Shown here: positions 6,301 to 8,396 of the stretch, one piece after another
Layout of the letters: each line of letters begins with the position of its first letter
How positions within the stretch are numbered: the first letter of the stretch is position 1
Assembly: GCA_964589725.1 (NCBI GenBank)
Contig: CAZPUJ010000756.1
Span: forward strand, 1-8,396
Source: CAYSHJ01 sp964589725
GTDB lineage: Bacteria > Planctomycetota > Planctomycetia > Planctomycetales > Planctomycetaceae
DNA: 8,396 bases
Reading direction: 5' to 3'
The notes under the pieces: model-generated
Told to the model about the DNA's origin: nothing
What the model saw: only the letters and a program-made list of their open reading frames with translations
Database searches by the model: none
Made by a program: the position numbers and the translations under genes

Positions 6301-8396
6301 CGCATTGCCATTCACCGAGAACGCACCCGCGACGGCGATCGATCCGGGTCTCGTGACGTCAGACTCGGACAGCGTGAACTACTGGAGTGCGGCGGTCGCG
6401 ATCACGACCGGGTTCGTCGCGGGGCAGGATGTGCTGGGCTTCGTCAACCAGAACGGAATCACGGGGTCGTACTACACGGCGAGCGGCGTGCTGACGCTCA
6501 CGGGGACTTCCAGCGTGGCGAATTACCAGGCGGCGCTGCGGTCGGTCACGTACGTCAATACCAGCGAGAACCCCAGCGCGGCCAACCGTACGATCACCTT
6601 CTCGGTGAACGATGGGGGACTCAGTAGCAGCGCCGTCCGGACCATAACCGTGATTGCAGTCGACGACCCACCGACAATCCCGGAGTCGTCGACGGTGCTC
6701 TTGTACACGGAGAATGACCCGGCGACAGCGATCCGACCCAGAATGACGACGTCCGATCCGGACAGCCTGCACTATGTGGGGGCCACGGTGTCGATCACCG
6801 ACGGGTTCGCGTCCGGACAGGACGTGCTGGGGTTCACGAACCAGAACGGGATTTCGGGATCGTACGACGTGACGACAGGTGTGCTGACGCTCACGGGGAC
6901 GTCCAGTGTGACCTATTACCGGACAGCGCTGCGGTCGGTCACCTACGTCAACACCAGCGAGAACCCAAGCACGGCCAACCGCACGATCACCTACTTGGTG
7001 AATGATGGAACTCTCAGCGCCGGTTCCGGCCGCACGATCAAAGTGACGGCCCTGAACGACGCACCGACGGCCAACAGCAACCCGTACTCGGTGAATCGGG
7101 GAGCGACGCTCAACGCCAACGACGCGTCCGGCGCGGCGGGAGGAACGAACGACGACAGCGTGCTGGTCGACGACACGGATCCGGAGAAGACCTCCCTGAC
7201 GGCCACGGTGGTGGACGGTCCGAGCCATGCGTCGTCCTTTACCCTGAACGCCAACGGCACGTTCACCTACGTCCACAACAACGACAGTGCGACCAGCGAC
7301 AGCTTCACGTACCGCGCGTCCGACGGGCCAAACCAGAGCAACATCGCCATCGTCACGATCACGATTAATCAGGTGGCTGGACAGCCGCCGACGCTCCCAC
7401 CATCGACGTCGGTGCTCTTGTACATGGAGAATGCCCCGGCGACAGCGATCCGTCCCGCCCTGACGACGGCCGATCCGGACAGCGTGAACTACGTAGGGGC
7501 CACGGTGTCGATTACGGGCGGGTTAGCGTCGGGACAGGATGTGTTGGGGTTTACGAACCAAAACGGGATCACGGGGTCGTATCACGCGACGACGGGCGTG
7601 CTGACCCTCACGGGGACGTCCAGCGTATCCAATTACCAGGCGGCGCTGCGGTCGGTCACGTACGTCAACACCAGCGAGAAGCCCAGCACGGCCAACCGCA
7701 CGGTCACCTACTCGGTGAACGATGGGGAATTCAGTGCCAGTTCCAGCCGGACAATCACCGTTATGGCAGTCAACGACCCACCGACACTCCCGCCGTCGGT
7801 GTCAGCGCTCTTGTACACGGAGAATGACCCGGCGACGGCGATCCGCCCTGGCCTGATGACGTCCGATCCGGACAACGTGAACTTCGTGAAGGCCACGGTG
7901 TCGATCACCAGCGGGTTCGCGTCGGGTCAGGATCTGCTGGGGTTCGTGAACCAAAATGGGATCTCAGGAACCTACAATGCAGGTACGGGTGTCTTGATGC
8001 TGACGGGGACCGCCAGCGTGGCCAATTACCAGGCCGCGCTGCGGTCGGTCACGTACGTGAACACAAGTGAAAACCCCAGCACGGCCAATCGCACGATCAC
8101 CTTCGCGGTGAACGACGCAACCCACAGCACCGGTTCCGGCCGCACGATCATTGTGACGGCCGCGAACGACGCGCCGACGGAACTGATACTCATGGGCGAC
8201 GGTGTGCCGGAGCAGTCTCCGCTCGACACCGAGGTGGGTGCCTTGTCCACCACAGATCCTGACGCGGGGGATTCCCACACCTACACGCTGACGGACGACG
8301 CCGGCGGACGCTTCGCCATCTCCGGCAACGAACTGATTGTCGCCAACGGCAACCTTCTGGACTTCGAGACAAACACCAGCCACTCGGTCACGGTCC
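3311..8396 (+). CDS. Giant LEPR-XLL surface protein, 3'-truncated: GlxA/galactose-oxidase-like copper-radical oxidase fused to carboxypeptidase-regulatory, DNRLRE and cadherin-like repeats
   Basis: The frame is open from ATG 3311 to the window end (1695 complete codons, no stop). The N-terminus is basic (RSRFRSLATRDRRKTKSK) followed by LENRTLL at residues 43-49, a LEPR-XLL-type motif found at the start of planctomycete extracellular proteins. Residues 64-146 are a repeat-built linker. Residues 147-~580 form a kelch propeller plus Early-set-like domain of the galactose oxidase/glyoxal oxidase (GlxA) family. Candidate copper and cofactor residues are C202 (LHCAAQ), Y252 (RWYATATTL), Y447-H448 (RMYHSSAVLLPDGR) and H524 (ATHAFDQNQRYVPL), matching Cys228, Tyr272, Tyr495-His496 and His581 of galactose oxidase. 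Next come three carboxypeptidase-regulatory-like domains (588-825), DNRLRE (830-985), A4-A5 (989-1250), B2 (1251-1358), A6-A7 (1359-1620) and a cadherin domain that runs off the end. Expected activity (inference): O2-dependent oxidation of a sugar alcohol or aldehyde to give H2O2, outside the cell membrane. The substrate cannot be read from sequence. Confidence 0.93.
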   Translation, partial: MIRLDILILRLLTNRSRFRSLATRDRRKTKSKNYRVCESSEVLENRTLLSIDSVTFDNSEPLVCAECVALHASAANASALTSAEVDHSEMAYCAECVALHASATSASALTSAEVTALTSTEVTALTSAESAAPTIAEVAAPNTAETGEWSPVLDWGVMAKHMVVLPTGNVLVWSTGQDARVWDSSTIASFTAAPFFAGDLHCAAQVTLADGRVAVFGGVDGVPHIGTNITALFDPFTGIWTAGANMNFERWYATATTLSDGRVLLTSGDDHNQVRVTIPEIYDPVTNSWTLLTGADRNQILYPEMFVLPDGRVYEAGTKADTWFLDTDGSGSWTRGPTNSFGSVGYAESDAMYAPGKILRAGGSDPAWAQTAVIDMNATSPAWRDTSPMEFARRRMNLTILADGSVMALGGTAVADDATAAVLAGEIWNPDTEQWTTVAAMTEPRMYHSSAVLLPDGRVVTGGGETSGRLHAEIYSPPYLFQGTRPTITSAPKTASYDSSFQIDTPDAANITSVALIRPSAATHAFDQNQRYVPLSVQLSGGQLQVTAPPDGNTAPPGYYMLVIENGSGVPSVASWIQIDSSANLLPGTVTGRVTDSTTGAGIAGATLSYTGGSATTDGNGNYSLTDVPRGEHVITVAKSGFATITQSQTVLPNQTVTLNISMVAPGEVNGLVTALSTGDPISGATITYNGGVVTTGVNGTYLASNIPSGSQTLQITADGYEPLEQLVDVPANGSINVNFALLTRPASLDGEVRVAGTLAPIAGATVTYAGHSLTTDEFGFYLFDEVTPGTYTVTVSAPHYFGDSYEVDVTAGFRSTLDFNLELDIPPPVTFNPTHDAQVNEAFPDKNYGSLSELRLRDTDLDHHSYLQFNVGGLADQVRKATLTMYVTDASDDAGAIYLVSNNLLGTDTPWTQTELTWINAPLISGTPLSAIGSVAIGDTVKFDVTQAITGDGVYSFGLLNKSTNSVIYSSSEGLYPPILSIESFNGFPLLTTTATALPFTENAPATAIDPGLVTSDSDSVNYWSAAVAITTGFVAGQDVLGFVNQNGITGSYYTASGVLTLTGTSSVANYQAALRSVTYVNTSENPSAANRTITFSVNDGGLSSSAVRTITVIAVDDPPTIPESSTVLLYTENDPATAIRPRMTTSDPDSLHYVGATVSITDGFASGQDVLGFTNQNGISGSYDVTTGVLTLTGTSSVTYYRTALRSVTYVNTSENPSTANRTITYLVNDGTLSAGSGRTIKVTALNDAPTANSNPYSVNRGATLNANDASGAAGGTNDDSVLVDDTDPEKTSLTATVVDGPSHASSFTLNANGTFTYVHNNDSATSDSFTYRASDGPNQSNIAIVTITINQVAGQPPTLPPSTSVLLYMENAPATAIRPALTTADPDSVNYVGATVSITGGLASGQDVLGFTNQNGITGSYHATTGVLTLTGTSSVSNYQAALRSVTYVNTSEKPSTANRTVTYSVNDGEFSASSSRTITVMAVNDPPTLPPSVSALLYTENDPATAIRPGLMTSDPDNVNFVKATVSITSGFASGQDLLGFVNQNGISGTYNAGTGVLMLTGTASVANYQAALRSVTYVNTSENPSTANRTITFAVNDATHSTGSGRTIIVTAANDAPTELILMGDGVPEQSPLDTEVGALSTTDPDAGDSHTYTLTDDAGGRFAISGNELIVANGNLLDFETNTSHSVTV
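3437..3457 (+). other. LEPR-XLL-type N-terminal motif (LENRTLL)
   Basis: Residues 43-49, LENRTLL, follow a Lys/Arg-rich leader and precede SID. The form L-E-x-R-x-L-L, roughly 30-50 residues from the start after basic residues, matches the planctomycete LEPR-XLL motif; here the usual Pro is replaced by Asn. The motif marks extracellular or surface proteins by association and its mechanism is not established. It fixes the gene start well upstream of the oxidase domain. No classical hydrophobic signal peptide is evident; the short LDILILRLL segment at residues 4-12 is too brief. Confidence 0.75.
3500..3652 (+). repeat. 29-codon direct duplication with CAEC motif
   Basis: Bases 3500-3565 and 3587-3652 match at 61 of 66 positions by hand count, offset by 87 bases (29 codons). 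Each copy encodes CAECVALHASA followed by ASALTSAEV; the interposed residues are DHSEMAY. The duplication keeps frame and is probably recent. The paired CxxC motifs are unusual in a protein that is otherwise nearly free of cysteine. Confidence 0.85.
3632..3748 (+). repeat. 24-base tandem repeat encoding an 8-residue Ala/Thr/Glu linker
   Basis: Five 8-codon units (the last diverging at its end) encode ALTSAEVT, ALTSTEVT, ALTSAESA, APTIAEVA and APNTAET. They run directly into GEWSPVLDWG, the first strand of the oxidase propeller. The 5' unit overlaps the second 29-codon copy, so the linker seems to have grown by slippage at two period lengths. It is probably a flexible, O-glycosylatable-type spacer between the LEPR-XLL region and the enzyme (inference). 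Confidence 0.85.
3749..5060 (+). other. GlxA/galactose-oxidase-like propeller plus Early-set-like domain
   Basis: Residues 147-~580. Kelch-type strands recur as LPTGNVLVW, LADGRVAVFGG, LSDGRVLLTSG, LPDGRVYEAG, LADGSVMALGG and LPDGRVVTGGG. The C-terminal part from YSPPYLF (residue 475) to GVPSVASWIQI is the family's beta-sandwich with the conserved PPGYYMLVIENGSGVPS signature. C202, Y252, Y447, H448 and H524 occupy the positions of the Cys-Tyr cofactor, axial Tyr and two His copper ligands. I cannot place an equivalent of galactose oxidase Trp290, as the corresponding loop reads TSGDDHNQ; this resembles GlxA and glyoxal oxidases more than fungal galactose oxidase. Confidence 0.85.
5072..5785 (+). 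other. Three carboxypeptidase-regulatory-like Ig-fold domains
   Basis: Residues ~588-664, 666-743 and 744-825. Each has the pattern G-x-V-(x)n-G-x-x-I-(S/A)GA-T-(I/V/L)-x-Y-x-G followed by TTDxxGxY, a P-x-G turn and a closing V-x-(A/S)-x-G/H segment, for example GTVTGRVTDSTTGAGIAGATLSYTGG. This is the CarboxypepD_reg-like fold common in secreted modular proteins. They act as rigid spacers, and no catalytic residues are expected. Confidence 0.85.
5798..6265 (+). other. DNRLRE domain
   Basis: Residues 830-985 contain HDAQVNEAFPDKNYGSLSELRLRD, then SYLQFNVGG, KATLTMYVTDASDD, TPWTQTELTWINAP, VKFDVTQAI, YSFGLLNKSTNSVIYSSSEG and PPILSIE. This order (D-x-x-V, NYG, L-x-(V/L)-R, (Y/F)-L-x-F, T-W-x-x-A-P, D-V-T) is diagnostic of the DNRLRE jelly-roll-like domain found in secreted and surface proteins, often beside carbohydrate enzymes. 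It joins the enzyme half to the repeat half. Confidence 0.88.
6275..7060 (+). repeat. Cadherin-like 131-aa repeats A4 and A5
   Basis: A4 (6275-6667) and A5 (6668-7060) are each exactly 393 bases, as are A1-A3. A4 opens PLLTTTATALPFTEN, close to PILTTTATELSFTEN of A1, so these first-in-row units are paralogous by position. A4 has ITTGFVAGQD where the others have ITGGFASGQD. A5 leads straight into B2, as A3 leads into B1. Confidence 0.9.
7061..7384 (+). repeat. Cadherin-like (Big_9/VCBS-type) module B2
   Basis: Residues 1251-1358 read APTANSNPYSVNRGATLNAN, DSVLVDDTDPE, FTLNANGTFTYVHNNDS, SDSFTYRASDG and AIVTIT. The module closely matches B1, with 44 identical bases (7273-7316 = 2139-2182), and is joined to A6 by the short linker NQVAGQ. 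Unlike B1, which ends its repeat array, B2 is embedded between A units. Confidence 0.88.
7385..8170 (+). repeat. Cadherin-like 131-aa repeats A6 and A7
   Basis: A6 (7385-7777) and A7 (7778-8170) are each exactly 393 bases. A7 shares with A3 the segment LPPSVSAL.YTENDPA, the variant TSDPDN and the variant NGISGTYNA, including long identical DNA, and differs there from A1, A2, A4, A5 and A6. A6 has a Met in YMENAPA. The array is followed by a different, canonical cadherin domain. Confidence 0.9.
8171..8396 (+). other. Canonical cadherin domain, cut by the window end
   Basis: Residues 1621-1695 read APTELILMGDGVPEQSPLDTEVGALSTTDPDAGDSHTYTL, then DDAGGRFAISGNELIVANGNLLDFE and SHSVTV. The elements V-x-E, V-G-x-L-x-x-x-D-x-D, FxI, (A/L)-D-(F/Y)-E and the expected following DxND are those of a bacterial cadherin repeat with Ca-binding motifs. 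The gene clearly continues past the window. Confidence 0.88.

Noticed and set aside
6359..7276. A 305-codon open frame on the minus strand
   Set aside because: It lies antisense to repeats A4, A5 and B2. Similar antisense frames appear opposite the homologous A3-B1 (1720-2142) and A7-cadherin stretch (7964-8383), as expected from GC-rich codon bias in a repeat. The Arg/Val/His-rich product has no recognisable domain.

Overview
The window looks like planctomycete (Planctomycetota) chromosome. It has high-GC coding sequence, two very large modular surface or secreted proteins, and an N-terminal LEPR-XLL-type motif (LENRTLL), which is characteristic of planctomycete extracellular proteins. The first gene ends in a metzincin-like HExxHxxGxxH module of a kind I associate with giant planctomycete proteins. 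No RNA gene, transposase, CRISPR array or phage gene was seen.

Layout: (1) 1-2772, plus strand, is the 3' part of a gene that starts outside the window. It encodes the end of an alginate-lyase-like (alpha/alpha-toroid) domain, an IPT/TIG domain, three 131-residue cadherin-like repeats (A1-A3), one Big_9-like cadherin domain (B1) and a C-terminal zincin-like module. (2) 2773-3310 is a 538-base intergenic region. It contains a weak hairpin just after the stop, a sharply AT-rich block (about 2881-3000) and a nested inverted repeat (3052-3150) that resembles a REP or MITE element. (3) 3311-8396, plus strand, is the 5' part of a second giant gene that runs off the window after 1695 complete codons. 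It encodes the LEPR-XLL N-terminus, a repeat-built Ala/Thr/Ser/Glu linker, a galactose-oxidase/GlxA-like copper-radical oxidase with its ligand set present, three carboxypeptidase-regulatory-like domains, a DNRLRE domain, repeats A4-A5, B2, A6-A7, and the start of a true cadherin domain.

The two genes share their repeat modules. All seven A repeats are exactly 393 bases, and the B modules share a 44-base identical stretch 5.1 kb apart, but the catalytic heads differ. My inference is that these are two enzymes of an extracellular polysaccharide or cell-wall programme: one a lyase-like protein, the other a sugar/alcohol/aldehyde oxidase. Both would be held at the surface or in the matrix by the same kind of Ca-binding-type scaffold. 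The stretch was probably built by module duplication, shuffling and gene conversion.
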